Source: Pseudaquabacterium terrae
GTDB taxonomy: Bacteria > Pseudomonadota > Gammaproteobacteria > Burkholderiales > Burkholderiaceae_C
Assembly (NCBI RefSeq): GCF_013266755.1
Contig: NZ_JABRWJ010000009.1
Span: 62,001 to 126,000 of the forward strand
Direction of reading: 5' to 3'
Length of the DNA stretch: 64,000 nucleotides
Positions 38,750 through 47,995 of this stretch are shown one piece after another. A program made the translations under genes and the position numbers. The notes under the pieces are model-generated. The model saw only the letters and a list, made by a program, of their open reading frames with translations. It made no database searches and had not been told where the DNA came from. Within the stretch, counting starts at the first letter, position 1. Every line of letters begins with the position of its first letter.

Positions 38750-40518
38750 CAGTGCTCCGTCCCGAGATACGCCGCCCGCACCGCCGGACTCGCCTGCACC
38801 TCTTCCGGCGTGCCCTCGATCAGCCGCGTGCCGAACTCCATCACGACGATGCGGTCGACCAGGCCCATCACGAAGTCCATGTCGTGCTCGACCAGCAGGA
38901 TCGACAGGCCTTCGGCCTTCAATTGCCGCAGCACCGCGGCAAGCGCCTCTTTCTCCTTCAGCCGCAGGCCGGCGGCCGGCTCGTCGAGCAGCAGCAGCGC
39001 CGGGTCGGTGCACAGCGCGCGGGCGATCTCCATCAGCCGCTGCGGGCCGAGCGCCAGGTTGCCGGCGAGCTCGTGCATGCGATCGGCCAGGCCGATGCGC
39101 TGCAGCTGCGCCTCGGCCTCGGCGAAGAGCCGGCGCTCCTCCGCGCGATCGAGCCGCAGCATCGCGCGCACCGCGCCCGATTCGGTGCGCAGGTAGCCGC
39201 CGAGCGCGACGTTCTCGAGCACCGTCATCTCCGGAATCATCTTGACGTGCTGGAAGGTGCGCGAGATGCCGCGCCGGGCGATGGTGCGCGAGGGCAGCCC
39301 GTCGATGCGCTGGCCGTTGAAGCGCACCTGGCCGCTGGTCAGCGCGAGCACGCCGGTGATCAGATTGAAGGTCGTCGACTTGCCGGCGCCGTTCGGGCCG
39401 ATCAGGCCGAAGATGTCGCCGGCGCGCAGCGCGAACGACACGTCGTTGACGGCGACCAGCCCGCCGAAGGCCTTGCGCACCGCATCCACTTCGAGCAGCA
39501 GCGCGCCCTTGGCCGGCTTGTCGCGCGCAGGCAGCGGCGCGGCGCCTTCCCAGTCGCGCTGTCGCGGGCTGCGCGGCAGGCGGTCGGTGACGAAGGTCCA
39601 CAGCCCGTTCGGCGCGTACTTCAGCACCGCGATCAGCACCAGCCCGAAGACGATGATCTCGAAATTGCCGCTGGTGCCGATCAATCTGGGCAACAGCACC
39701 TGCAGTTGGTCCTCGACCAGCTTGACGACGCCCGCGCCGATGAAGGCACCCCAGACATGGCCGACGCCGCCGAGCACCGCCATGAACAGGTACTCGATGC
39801 CCTTGTGCAGCCCGAACGGCGACGGGTTCACGGTGCGCTGGAAGTGCGCGAACAGCCAGCCCGACACGGAGGCCAGCACCGCCGCCAGCACGAAGGCCAG
39901 CACCTTGTAGCGCAGCGTCGAGATGCCCATCGCCTCGGCCATCGTGGTGCCCGCCTTCAGCGCGCGGATCGCCCGGCCGGGGCGCGAATCGAGCAGGTGC
40001 GTGACCGCGACGGCCGACGCCAGCGCGAAGACCCAGATCAGCCCGTAGATGCCGCGCCCGCTGCCCAGGCTGATGCCGCCCAAAGTGATCGGCGGCACGC
40101 CGAGGATGCCGTCGTACTTGCCGAGCCACTCCATGTTGGACATGGTGTAGTAGATCGTCAGGCCCCAGGCGATCGTTGCCAGCGGCAGGTAGTGGCCCGA
40201 CATGCGCAGCGTGATCGCGCCCAGCACCAGCGCGACGAGCACGCTCAGGGCCACGCCGACGAAGAGCGTCAGCCACGGCGACACGCCCATCTTCACTGCG
40301 AGGAACGCCGCCGTGTAGGCACCGACGCCGACGAAGGCCGCCTGGCCGAACGAGGTCAGGCCGGCGACGCCGGTCAGCAGCACCAGGCCGAGCGAGACGA
40401 TGGCATACAGGCCGATGTAGTTGAGCTGCGTGATCCAGAAGTCCGGCAGCGGCAGCAGCGGCAGCGCCAGCATGAAGAGCGCAAAGGCAGGAAATCCGAA
40501 ACGGTGCACGGCTTGCAT
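38749..40518 (-). CDS. Fused LivM-LivG ABC transporter permease/ATPase
   Basis: 589-residue single chain. Residues about 1-320 are a LivM permease with 9-10 helices (LTGVAGLTSFGQAAFVGVGA, the conserved permease loop). Residues about 345-589 are a LivG ATPase (Walker A GPNGAGKST, Walker B LLLLDEPAAGLRL, C-terminal LivG ending). Where LSYGQQR is usual the signature region reads NLALGPQRLMEIARAL. The join is in frame with no stop or start in between. Such fusions are known in aromatic-compound transporter clusters. It overlaps livF (ATGA) and the livH stop. Confidence 0.93.
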   Translation of the reverse strand: MQAVHRFGFPAFALFMLALPLLPLPDFWITQLNYIGLYAIVSLGLVLLTGVAGLTSFGQAAFVGVGAYTAAFLAVKMGVSPWLTLFVGVALSVLVALVLGAITLRMSGHYLPLATIAWGLTIYYTMSNMEWLGKYDGILGVPPITLGGISLGSGRGIYGLIWVFALASAVAVTHLLDSRPGRAIRALKAGTTMAEAMGISTLRYKVLAFVLAAVLASVSGWLFAHFQRTVNPSPFGLHKGIEYLFMAVLGGVGHVWGAFIGAGVVKLVEDQLQVLLPRLIGTSGNFEIIVFGLVLIAVLKYAPNGLWTFVTDRLPRSPRQRDWEGAAPLPARDKPAKGALLLEVDAVRKAFGGLVAVNDVSFALRAGDIFGLIGPNGAGKSTTFNLITGVLALTSGQVRFNGQRIDGLPSRTIARRGISRTFQHVKMIPEMTVLENVALGGYLRTESGAVRAMLRLDRAEERRLFAEAEAQLQRIGLADRMHELAGNLALGPQRLMEIARALCTDPALLLLDEPAAGLRLKEKEALAAVLRQLKAEGLSILLVEHDMDFVMGLVDRIVVMEFGTRLIEGTPEEVQASPAVRAAYLGTEH

Positions 40519-41555
40519 CAGTGCTCCTCGCCGTGCGGATCGGCGAGCGAGCGCCACAACAACACCGGAATGATCGAGCTGAAGACGATCACCTCCTTGA
40601 ACGCGCTGGCCCAGAACGAACCGAAGCTTTCGAGCAATCCGACCACCAGCGCGCCCAGCAGCGCCTGCGGATAACTGGCGAGGCCGGCGAAGACCGCGGC
40701 GACGAAGCCCTTCAGCCCGATCAGGAAGCCGGAGTCGTAGAAGACCGTGGTCGTCGGGCCGATGAGCAACCCGGACAAGGCGCCGATGAAGGCGGCCAGC
40801 GTGAAGGTCAGGCGGCCGGCCGAATCGGACGAGATGCCCATCAGCCGCGCGCCCAGCCGGTTCACCGCGGTCGCCCGCAGCGCCTTGCCGACCAGCGAGC
40901 GCTCGAAGAACAGCCACAACGAGACGATCAGCAGCAGCGACGCGAAGAAGATGATCAGCGTCTGGCCGGTGAAGGTGAGCGGCCCGACGTTGAAGCGCGC
41001 GTCCCAGAAACTCGGGTTGCGAAAGCCCTCGGCGCCGAAGAAGAACAGGCCCAGCCCGGTCAGCGCGAAGTGCACGCCCACCGAGACGATCAGCAGCACC
41101 AGCACGCTGGCATCGGCCAGCGACTCGTAGGCCAGGCGGTAGATCAGCGGGCCGAACGGCGTGACCAGGGCCAGCGTCAGCAGCGCCTGCGCGAGCAGCG
41201 GAAATTTCTGCGGCGCGGCCCAGATCGCGAACAGCGAGATCACCACCGGGTAGCCGAGCGTGCGCAGCATCCGCAGCGCGATGCGCCGCGCGCCGTGGTG
41301 GTGCTGGATGCCTTGCGTCAGGTCGGCCAGCGCCGCGGCACCGGCCAGGATCAGCAGGAACCACACCGTGCCGGGCACCTGCCCGAGCTGCAGCAGCGCG
41401 AGCGTCAATGCGCCGAAGGCGACGAATTCGCCCTGCGGGATGAAGATCACCCGCGTGACGGCGAACACCAGCACGGTGGCAAGCGCCAACAGCGCGTAGA
41501 CCGCACCGTTGGTCGCGCCGTCCAGCGCCAGGATGGCGGCGATCGAGAAGTCCAT
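40518..41555 (-). CDS. livH: ABC transporter permease, LivH type
   Basis: 345-residue inner-membrane permease; opening [20 protein letters not shown] and later [30 protein letters not shown] are LivH signatures. Slightly longer than E. coli LivH, with an extra hydrophilic loop near 85-105. Ends where livMG begins. Confidence 0.93.
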   Translation of the reverse strand: MDFSIAAILALDGATNGAVYALLALATVLVFAVTRVIFIPQGEFVAFGALTLALLQLGQVPGTVWFLLILAGAAALADLTQGIQHHHGARRIALRMLRTLGYPVVISLFAIWAAPQKFPLLAQALLTLALVTPFGPLIYRLAYESLADASVLVLLIVSVGVHFALTGLGLFFFGAEGFRNPSFWDARFNVGPLTFTGQTLIIFFASLLLIVSLWLFFERSLVGKALRATAVNRLGARLMGISSDSAGRLTFTLAAFIGALSGLLIGPTTTVFYDSGFLIGLKGFVAAVFAGLASYPQALLGALVVGLLESFGSFWASAFKEVIVFSSIIPVLLWRSLADPHGEEH

Positions 41556-41576
41556 CTGGGACGCGTACTTCTGGAT

Positions 41577-42713
41577 TTACTCTTCGTAGGCCCAATCGCC
41601 GTTGACGACCTTCAGCATCACGCCGGTCTTGGTCGTGTAGCCCCAGTGGTCGTCCTTGGTCCAGTTCATGATGCCGTGCGCGAACACCGTGCGGCCCATG
41701 TTCTCGATGGCCTCCTTCAGTGCGGCGCGGAATTCCGGCGTTCCAGGCTTTGCTTTCTTCAGCGCCACCGGCACCACCTTCTCGAGCACGATCAGCGCGT
41801 CGTAGGCGTGGCCGGCGAACTGGTTGCGCGAGCCGGCGCCGTAGGCCTTCTCGTACTTGGCGACGAAGTCCAGCGCCAGCGGCTTCGACGGGTGGCTGTC
41901 GGGCAGCAGCTCGCCGACGACGGCGGGGCCGGAGACGACGTAGGTGCCCTCGACGTCCTTGCCGCCGATGCGCATCAGGTCGCGCGTGGCCGCCGCATGC
42001 GTCTGGTAGATCTTGCCCTTGAAGCCGCGCTCGACGATGGCCTTCTGCGGCATCGCGGCGCCCGAGCCGGAGGCGACGATCAGCATCGCATCGGGGTTCG
42101 CGGCGACCAGCTTCAGCGCCTGCGCGGTGACGCTGGTATCGCTGCGCGCGAAGCGCTCGGTGGCGACCACCTTGACGCCCTGCTTCTCGGCCAGCGGCGT
42201 GAATTCCTTCAGCCACTGCTCGCCGTAGGCATCGGTGTAGCCGAGGAAGCCCACCGTCTTGATGTTGTGCTTCCTCATCAGGTTCAGCATCGCGTGCGCC
42301 ATCACCGAGTTGGACTGCGGCAGGCGGAAGGTCCACGCATCCTTGCCCGGCGGCAGGCCGGCCGGCGACGCGGCCAGCTGCACGGTGCCCGATTCGGCGG
42401 CCACGTCGGCCATCGGAATCGCCACCGGCGTCGCCGCCGAGCCGATGATGATGTCGACCTTGTCCTCGGTGACGAAGCGGCGCGCGTTCTGCACCCCCTT
42501 GGTCGGGTCGGTCGCGTCGTCGAGGATGATGACCTTCAACTTCTCGCCGCCGACCGTCTGCGGCCAGAGCTTGAAGTAGTTCTGCATCGGGATGCCGAGG
42601 CCCGAGGCCGGGCCGGTCAGCGGCAGGCTGATGCCGACGGTGACGTCGGCCCACACGGGGGCGGCAGCCAGCAAGGCCGCCGCGGCGGCCAGCACGTTCT
42701 TCAGCAGCTTCAT
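41577..42713 (-). CDS. LIV-type ABC transporter substrate-binding protein
   Basis: 378-residue periplasmic binding protein with signal peptide residues 1-22 (LLKNVLAAAAALLAAAPVWA) and mature DVTVGISLPLTGPASGLGIP. Found directly upstream of livH. Its relative at 34186-35334 is in the paaK operon, so the permeases may accept two receptors. The genomic setting suggests aromatic acids rather than leucine. Confidence 0.92.
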   Translation of the reverse strand: MKLLKNVLAAAAALLAAAPVWADVTVGISLPLTGPASGLGIPMQNYFKLWPQTVGGEKLKVIILDDATDPTKGVQNARRFVTEDKVDIIIGSAATPVAIPMADVAAESGTVQLAASPAGLPPGKDAWTFRLPQSNSVMAHAMLNLMRKHNIKTVGFLGYTDAYGEQWLKEFTPLAEKQGVKVVATERFARSDTSVTAQALKLVAANPDAMLIVASGSGAAMPQKAIVERGFKGKIYQTHAAATRDLMRIGGKDVEGTYVVSGPAVVGELLPDSHPSKPLALDFVAKYEKAYGAGSRNQFAGHAYDALIVLEKVVPVALKKAKPGTPEFRAALKEAIENMGRTVFAHGIMNWTKDDHWGYTTKTGVMLKVVNGDWAYEE

Positions 42714-42748
42714 CGTCTTGTCTCCAGTCGTTGTCACAGGCAGTGGAA

Positions 42749-43168
42749 TCACAGGCACAGCGCCTTGATGTCCTCGGGAATCGGGATCGCGCGGATGCGC
42801 TCGGGGTCGTCGGGATCGCGCACGACGAAGGCGCGCACCTCCGTGCCTTCGCACAGCAGCTCGTCACCGCGGCGCACCACGTGGCGATGGCGGAAGGTCT
42901 TGACCGCCCACTCCTCGACGGTGGTGTGCACCTGGATCTCTTCGCCGTAGGTGGCGGGGCGCAGGAAGCGGGTGTGGATCTCGAGCAGCGGCGTGCCGAC
43001 GATGCCGCGCGTCTTCACCAGCTCGCGCCACGGCGGCACGCCGCAGGCCATGAAGAAGTTGAGCGAGGCCTGGTCCATCCAGCGCGAGAAGTTCGGGAAG
43101 AAGACGATGCCGGCGGGATCGCAGTCGCCGAACGTGACATTGACCCTGTGGACGTGGACTCGGCTCAT
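42749..43168 (-). CDS. 4-hydroxybenzoyl-CoA thioesterase-family protein
   Basis: 139-residue hotdog-fold thioesterase. Active-site motif FGDCDPAGIVFFPNFSRWMD has the catalytic Asp of the Pseudomonas 4-hydroxybenzoyl-CoA thioesterase family. Its start overlaps the enoyl-CoA hydratase stop by four bases. It would release CoA from aryl- or acyl-CoA intermediates, possibly protecting the CoA pool. Confidence 0.88.
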   Translation of the reverse strand: MSRVHVHRVNVTFGDCDPAGIVFFPNFSRWMDQASLNFFMACGVPPWRELVKTRGIVGTPLLEIHTRFLRPATYGEEIQVHTTVEEWAVKTFRHRHVVRRGDELLCEGTEVRAFVVRDPDDPERIRAIPIPEDIKALCL

Positions 43169-43974
43169 GGGCGTTCCACCTTGCCTGCCCGCTTGTCGAG
43201 GAACGCGCGCAGCCGTTCCTGGGCTTCCGGCGTACTCTCGGCCACCGCGGCCATCAGCGACTCGGTGAACAGGCCATCGCTCTGCGACTGGTCGGCGATG
43301 CGGGGCAGCGCGTGCATCACCGCGAAGTTCGACATCGGCGCGTTGCCGGCGATGCGGCGCGCGAGCGCGATGCCGCGCGCCAGCCCCTCGCCGTCGGGCA
43401 CCAGGTACTGCGCCAGGCCGGCCTGCACGGCTTCGTCGGAACCGAGCGTGCGGCCGGTCAGCATCATGTCGGACATGCGCGCGACGCCCATCAGCCGCGG
43501 CAGCCGCGCCGAGCCACCACCGCCGACGAAGAGGCCGCGCTGCCCTTCCGGCAGCCCGAAGTAGGCCGAGGCCTCGGCCACGCGCACATGGCAGGCCGCA
43601 GCGAGCTCCAGGCCCCCGCCGACCACCGCGCCGTGCATCACCGCGACCACCGGCACGCGACCGAACTGCACGGCATCGAAGGCCGCGTGCCACATGCGCG
43701 AATGCAGCACGCCGCCGACGACATCGCGCTCGACCAGCTCGGCCAGGTCGAGCCCGGCGCAGAAGTGCGCGCCCTCGCCACTGATCACTGCGGCACCGAT
43801 GTGCTCGGGCAGGTTGACGAACGCGCTGTGCAGCTGCTGCACCAGGGTGTCGCTCAGCGCGTTGCGCTTGGCCGGGCGGTTCATGCGCACGTGCGCCACG
43901 GAGCCGCCCAGCGTGACCTGCAGCAGGTCCAGCGAGCCGAGCAGGCCATCGGCAGGAAGGAATTCGGAAGTCAT
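43165..43974 (-). CDS. Enoyl-CoA hydratase/isomerase family protein
   Basis: 269-residue crotonase-fold protein with oxyanion-hole segments HFCAGLDLAEL and MHGAVVGGGLELAAACHVRV. In Ech proteins a catalytic Glu is expected near the PEGQRGLF/LFVGGGGSARLPR region; PEGQ is present. First gene of the leftward aromatic cluster, coupled to the thioesterase. Reaction could be hydration, isomerisation or ring-derived acyl-CoA processing. Confidence 0.88.
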   Translation of the reverse strand: MTSEFLPADGLLGSLDLLQVTLGGSVAHVRMNRPAKRNALSDTLVQQLHSAFVNLPEHIGAAVISGEGAHFCAGLDLAELVERDVVGGVLHSRMWHAAFDAVQFGRVPVVAVMHGAVVGGGLELAAACHVRVAEASAYFGLPEGQRGLFVGGGGSARLPRLMGVARMSDMMLTGRTLGSDEAVQAGLAQYLVPDGEGLARGIALARRIAGNAPMSNFAVMHALPRIADQSQSDGLFTESLMAAVAESTPEAQERLRAFLDKRAGKVERP

Positions 43975-43997
43975 CGGCCGTTCTGTGTTGGGCCGAA

Positions 43998-44020
43998 TTT
44001 AGTTCATACAGTTAACTTAA
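43998..44020. promoter_or_regulatory. AT-rich operator-like dyad upstream of the aromatic cluster
   Basis: TTTAGTT (43998-44004) and AACTTAA (44014-44020) form an imperfect inverted repeat with a 9-base spacer, and the 8-base palindrome AGTTAACT (44010-44017) overlaps it. It is 24-46 bases upstream of the enoyl-CoA hydratase start in an unusually AT-rich spot. Size and form fit a MarR operator; the MarR protein encoded at 37515-38000 is a candidate. Confidence 0.4.
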
Positions 44021-44087
44021 AGATTGGGGCAAACCCGCAATCTCTTATCGAAGCCTGGCGCGGCACATAGTTAAGGGGAGTAATGAA

Positions 44088-45212
44088 TCAGGCGGGGAAC
44101 TGCAGCACCGCGTTGGGCGGCGGCAAGGCGCTGCGCGACTCCGCCGCCGCGTCGACCGGGCGCCACGGGCGCCCCGATTCGGCCTCGTCCATGCTCGTGT
44201 AGCTGCCAAGCACCCGAAAGCCGCCGAGGCCCCAGGGCCGGCCCTGCGCATGCAGCAGCGATGGCCCGGCAGCGACATGGAAGTGCAGGTGCGGCCCCGA
44301 CGAATTGACGCCCGATCGGCCGACCAACGCGATCACCTGGCCCGCCTTGACCGACTGGCCGGCGGCGACGCTGACCGAGCCGCGCAACAGGTGCTCGTAG
44401 AAGACGAAGCGGCCGGCACCGGCTTCGAGGCAGACGTAGTTGCCGGCGACGTCCTCCGGCGACCAGCGCGTCGCGGGCCGCGGCGCGTCGAGCACGTCGT
44501 CGCGATCGTTGCGCACGGCCACCACCGTCGCATCGGCCACCGCCAGCACCTCGTGGCCGAGGCCGTGCCAGCGGTCGAAGCGCGCCTGCTCACTGTCGGG
44601 CGCGGCGCGGCCGCGTTCGTCGAGCCGGATCCAGTCGATCGCGAAACGCGCCGGGATGAAGCGCCGGCCGTCGCGCTCGAAGGCGGAGCGACGGTGGCCG
44701 AACGGGAACGCGGGGTCGTACACCGCCACCCACGGGCCGCCGCGCAGGGGCGGGCGCAGCGCGATCGGCGGCTGCACGGCGACGTCGAGCGCGGCCGTGC
44801 CGGCATCGGTGGCGAGCTCGAGACGCAGCGCGGGCGGCGGCGAGTCGTCACCCGTTAGCGCGTGCCAGAGGTAGAGCGTGGCCGACTCACCGCCGGCGAG
44901 CGCCGCGCGCTCCAGCGGCTTGCCGCGCGGCAGCGCGCCGGCGGCCTGGAGCTCGGCGGGGGTGAGCGTCAGCAGCCGGGGCGCTGCGGCACCGGGGCCG
45001 AACGCATGCAGGCCGCGCAGCTCGATCGTGCCGCCGCCCGGATGGGCCGCGAGCAACTCACCCACCAGCCACCAGCGGCCGCTGCTGCGCACGATCGCAA
45101 AGTCATCCAGCGCGCTCAAGGCGACCGGCGATGCAGCGAACGCCGGGGCCGTGACCAGCGCGGCGCCGCTCAGCAGCACCTGGCGACGGGACGGCAGCAG
45201 CGATGCAGGCAT
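44088..45212 (-). CDS. M23-family metallopeptidase, secreted
   Basis: 374-residue protein with a twin-arginine-type signal (LPSRRQVLLSGAALVTAPAF), a middle domain of unknown type, and a C-terminal LytM/M23 domain. Zinc-site features: the final HLHFHV motif after SGPHLHFHV, and an earlier His in the HGLGHEVLAV region. M23 enzymes cleave cell-wall peptide cross-links. No partner gene is linked closely; it is an isolated minus-strand gene. Confidence 0.85.
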   Translation of the reverse strand: MPASLLPSRRQVLLSGAALVTAPAFAASPVALSALDDFAIVRSSGRWWLVGELLAAHPGGGTIELRGLHAFGPGAAAPRLLTLTPAELQAAGALPRGKPLERAALAGGESATLYLWHALTGDDSPPPALRLELATDAGTAALDVAVQPPIALRPPLRGGPWVAVYDPAFPFGHRRSAFERDGRRFIPARFAIDWIRLDERGRAAPDSEQARFDRWHGLGHEVLAVADATVVAVRNDRDDVLDAPRPATRWSPEDVAGNYVCLEAGAGRFVFYEHLLRGSVSVAAGQSVKAGQVIALVGRSGVNSSGPHLHFHVAAGPSLLHAQGRPWGLGGFRVLGSYTSMDEAESGRPWRPVDAAAESRSALPPPNAVLQFPA

Positions 45213-45262
45213 GGCGGCGGATCGAGTGCGGAGCGGGCGATCCTAGCGCCGCCCGGTCGCCG

Positions 45263-46441
45263 CTAGCGCCTGAACCACACGGCGCCGATCGACAGGCTCC
45301 CGCCCAGCGACCACAGCAGCATCGACACCCCGGCGGCCGCGCCCAGCCCACCCAGCAGCAGCGGCACGGCGAGATAGCTGGCGTTGAGCATCACGATGCG
45401 CAGCCCCAGCGTCTCGGCCTGGCGCTCGGCGGGTGACTGCGCATGCAGCAGCGCCATCACGCTCGGCAGCGCGATGCCCAGCCCGACGCCGAGCACGAAC
45501 TGCAGCAGCAGCGCCCAGGTCAGCGCCGGCAGCAGCGGCAGCAGCGCGAAGCAGCCGCCGGCGCTGATCAGGGTCGTGCGGATCGTCGTCCAGTCGCCGA
45601 CGCGCCGGCGCCAGGCGGCGCTGCCCAGCCGCACCAGCCCGACGCCGAGGCCGAAGGCCGCGCCCAGGTCGCCGACCGTGGCCGCCGACCAGCCCTGCTG
45701 CGTCGCGTACAGCGGCAGCAGAAAGCCGTTCGCATTCCAGCCCAGCGCCATCAGCAGGTCGGCGATCAGGATGCGGCGCAGTGCCGGATCGCGGAGCACC
45801 GCGCCGCCGGCTGCGGCCGCTGCGCGCTGTGACGCCGCGCTGCCGCGCCGGGCGTGCAGGTGACGCCGACCGAAACCCGCGCCGACCGCCGCGGCCAGGG
45901 GCAGCAAGCCGAGCAGCGCGAAGGTGAACGCCGCGCCGGCCGAGGACAGGCCATGGCCGGCGATGAACGGCCCGAGGCCGATCGACACCGAGGTGCCGAT
46001 GCCGAAACTGGCGAAGGCCGCGCTGCGCTGCGGCTCGTCGCGCCGGCCGAGCTGGCTTTGCAGCGCGAGTAGCGCCATCGAATAGCCACCCCCGCCGAGC
46101 ACCGCAGCAGCGCCCAGCCCCACCAGCGATTGCGGCGCCAGCGCCGCGGCCGCCAGTCCGCTCACCTGCGCCGCCAGTCCCAGCAGCAGCGGGCGGCGCG
46201 TGCCGATGCGATCGATCCAGCGCCCGATCGCCAGCGAGCCGAGCGTCGGCACGATGGCGAACGACGCCAGCAGCAGCCCGAACCCGAGCGCCGGCGCGCC
46301 GAGCGCCAGCGCCTGCAGCGACACCGCGACGCGGGCGCCGGTCAGCGCGGTGTGCGCCAGCACGCACAGCAGCACCAGCGCATGGTGGCCGAGGGGATGG
46401 GGCCGGAGGTGGGGCCGGGGATCGATCGACGACGAAGCCAT
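45263..46441 (-). CDS. MFS transporter
   Basis: 392-residue major facilitator protein with about 12 helices. The MFS loop 2-3 motif is visible as GRWIDRIGTRRPLLLGL. Substrate unknown. It is divergent from the LysR gene at 46514, and a dyad lies between them, so the exporter is probably controlled by that LysR. Confidence 0.88.
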   Translation of the reverse strand: MASSSIDPRPHLRPHPLGHHALVLLCVLAHTALTGARVAVSLQALALGAPALGFGLLLASFAIVPTLGSLAIGRWIDRIGTRRPLLLGLAAQVSGLAAAALAPQSLVGLGAAAVLGGGGYSMALLALQSQLGRRDEPQRSAAFASFGIGTSVSIGLGPFIAGHGLSSAGAAFTFALLGLLPLAAAVGAGFGRRHLHARRGSAASQRAAAAAGGAVLRDPALRRILIADLLMALGWNANGFLLPLYATQQGWSAATVGDLGAAFGLGVGLVRLGSAAWRRRVGDWTTIRTTLISAGGCFALLPLLPALTWALLLQFVLGVGLGIALPSVMALLHAQSPAERQAETLGLRIVMLNASYLAVPLLLGGLGAAAGVSMLLWSLGGSLSIGAVWFRR

Positions 46442-46473
46442 GGCCGGCTATGCTGCCGCCGGATCACCCATTG

Positions 46474-46499
46474 GGGAAGTCAAGTGTTCTGAGCTTCCC
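46474..46499. promoter_or_regulatory. LysR-type operator between MFS and LysR genes
   Basis: GGGAAG (46474-46479) and CTTCCC (46494-46499) form a perfect inverted repeat with a 14-base spacer. The inner bases TCA and TGA extend the symmetry imperfectly (GGGAAGTCA, 7 bases, TGAGCTTCCC). It is in the 72-base divergent promoter region, as expected for LysR autoregulation and control of the exporter. Confidence 0.45.
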
Positions 46500-46513
46500 G
46501 ATCAGGAATCCTG

Positions 46514-47398
46514 ATGCGCGCATTGAACCTGGACCAACTGCGAACCCTCGTCTCGGTGCTCGAGCTCGGCAGCTTCTCGGCCGCGGCGCGCGCGCTGCAT
46601 CTGGCGCAGCCGACGATCAGCCTGCATGTCGCCGAGCTCGAATCGAAGCTCGGCACGCCGCTGCTGCTGCGCGGCGGGCCGCGCGTGCAGCCGACCCCCG
46701 CCGGCGAGCTGCTGGCCGAGCGCGCGCACCGGCTGCTGCGCGATGCCGACGAGGCGATCGAGCTGGTGCAACGCCAGCGCGACGGCCGCGCCGGGCGCGT
46801 GCGGCTGGGCAGCTCGACCGGCGCGATGGTGCACCTGCTGCCGCAGCTGCTCGAGGCGCTGGACGCCGCGCTGCCGGAGATCGACGTGCAGGTGACCATC
46901 GGCCGCTCGAGCGAGCTGATGGCCAAGCTCTTCGTCGGCGACGTCGACCTCGCGCTGGTCGCCTTGCCGCAGCCGCGTTATCCGCAGATCCGCGTCACGC
47001 CCTGGCGCAGCACGCCGATGATGGCGATGCTGCCGGCGCGCTGGCCGGCGCCGAAGCTCATCACGCCGCAGTGGCTGGCCGACAAGCCGCTGATCCTCAA
47101 CGAGCCGGACACGCACGTGCGGCGCCAGGTGATGGACTGGTTCGCCGGCGCCGGCGTGCTGCCGCGTGCGCGCATCGAGATGAGCTTCAACGAGGTGACG
47201 CGGCGCCTGATCGCTGCCGGCTACGGCGCGGCCATCCTGCCCTTCGAACACCCGAGCGAAGCGCTCGACGGCCGCATCCAGGTACTGCGCCTGAAGCCGG
47301 CCATGCCACGGCGCCTCGGCGTCGCCTGCCGTTCGGCGAAGACGCTGGCCGCGCCGATCCGCAGCGTGCTCGACGCGGTGATGGCCTTCCGCGAGTGA
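46514..47398 (+). CDS. LysR-family transcriptional regulator
   Basis: 294-residue LysR protein: helix-turn-helix residues 1-62 (LDQLRTLVSVLELGSFSAAA, HLAQPTISLHVAELESKLG) and a LysR substrate domain. Divergent from the MFS gene, which is its likely target. The effector is unknown. Confidence 0.92.
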   Translation: MRALNLDQLRTLVSVLELGSFSAAARALHLAQPTISLHVAELESKLGTPLLLRGGPRVQPTPAGELLAERAHRLLRDADEAIELVQRQRDGRAGRVRLGSSTGAMVHLLPQLLEALDAALPEIDVQVTIGRSSELMAKLFVGDVDLALVALPQPRYPQIRVTPWRSTPMMAMLPARWPAPKLITPQWLADKPLILNEPDTHVRRQVMDWFAGAGVLPRARIEMSFNEVTRRLIAAGYGAAILPFEHPSEALDGRIQVLRLKPAMPRRLGVACRSAKTLAAPIRSVLDAVMAFRE

Positions 47399-47475
47399 CC
47401 CACCGCAGGGCTTTCGGCTCGCCGCCGAAGCAGCGGGCCGGCCGGCGGGGCTTGCTGCGCCAGGACGCCTTCAGC

Positions 47476-47880
47476 TCAGAGCGCGACAGCCTCCCGCTGC
47501 GCCATGCCGAACGGTTGAGCGCTCTCGCGCAGCTGCCGGCGCACGGCGCGCTGCCACGGCAGGCGGTTGACGACGTCGTTCAGCACCACGACGCAGGCAT
47601 CGCGGTCCAGCGCCTGCCCCGGCGCCAGCTCGAGCGCGACGTTGCTCGAGATCTTCATCGGGTTGCTGAGCACGACGATCCAGGGCAAGGCCTCGCTCCA
47701 GTCCCAGGCCAGCACCAGGGTCGGCGACTTGCCGCTGACCCAGGTCGTCCGCCCCGATCGGCCCCCCGGCAGGTTGTCGGGGTTCTTGATCAGGGTTCCC
47801 CAGTGGCGAAAGCTCGCCCGCACGAAGTCCTGTTGTGGCGACAATACCGCCGGCCAGGCTTTGATGTTCAAAGCTCCCAT
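47476..47880 (-). CDS. Unknown protein divergent from the LuxR solo
   Basis: 134-residue soluble protein of no family I recognise. It starts at an ATG preceded by GGAGG at good spacing (MGALNIKAWPAVL). It contains LVLAWDWSEALPWIVVLSNP and VVVLNDVVNRLPWQRAVRRQ and ends with a basic tail. No signal peptide or membrane helix. It faces the LuxR gene across a 115-base promoter region, so it is either a LuxR target or a modulator, comparable in position to RsaM-type quorum modulators but not clearly similar in sequence. Confidence 0.6.
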   Translation of the reverse strand: MGALNIKAWPAVLSPQQDFVRASFRHWGTLIKNPDNLPGGRSGRTTWVSGKSPTLVLAWDWSEALPWIVVLSNPMKISSNVALELAPGQALDRDACVVVLNDVVNRLPWQRAVRRQLRESAQPFGMAQREAVAL

Positions 47881-47897
47881 GTCATCCTCCGAACGAA

Positions 47898-47929
47898 AGT
47901 GACGGTCACGCTGCTCGAGCGTGTGCACT
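47898..47929. promoter_or_regulatory. Long palindrome between LuxR and the divergent gene
   Basis: A perfect CACGCT-GCTCG-AGCGTG dyad (47907-47923) lies in a longer imperfect palindrome bounded by AGTG (47898) and CACT (47926-47929). It is in the LuxR promoter region, so it is a candidate lux-box-like operator. Confidence 0.4.
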
Positions 47930-47995
47930 GATCTTCGTCCGCCGATGCATATCCGATAACTCCCCAGGGGCGCAGCTAGACAAGTTCGACGGTTT

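Noticed and set aside
40521-42950. 809-codon plus-strand frame
   Set aside because: Antisense to livH and the binding protein; no domain visible.
43975-44087. AT-rich spot near 44000 as a replication or attachment site
   Set aside because: It is explained better as the operator-promoter of the aromatic cluster; no duplicated att sequence or DnaA boxes were seen.
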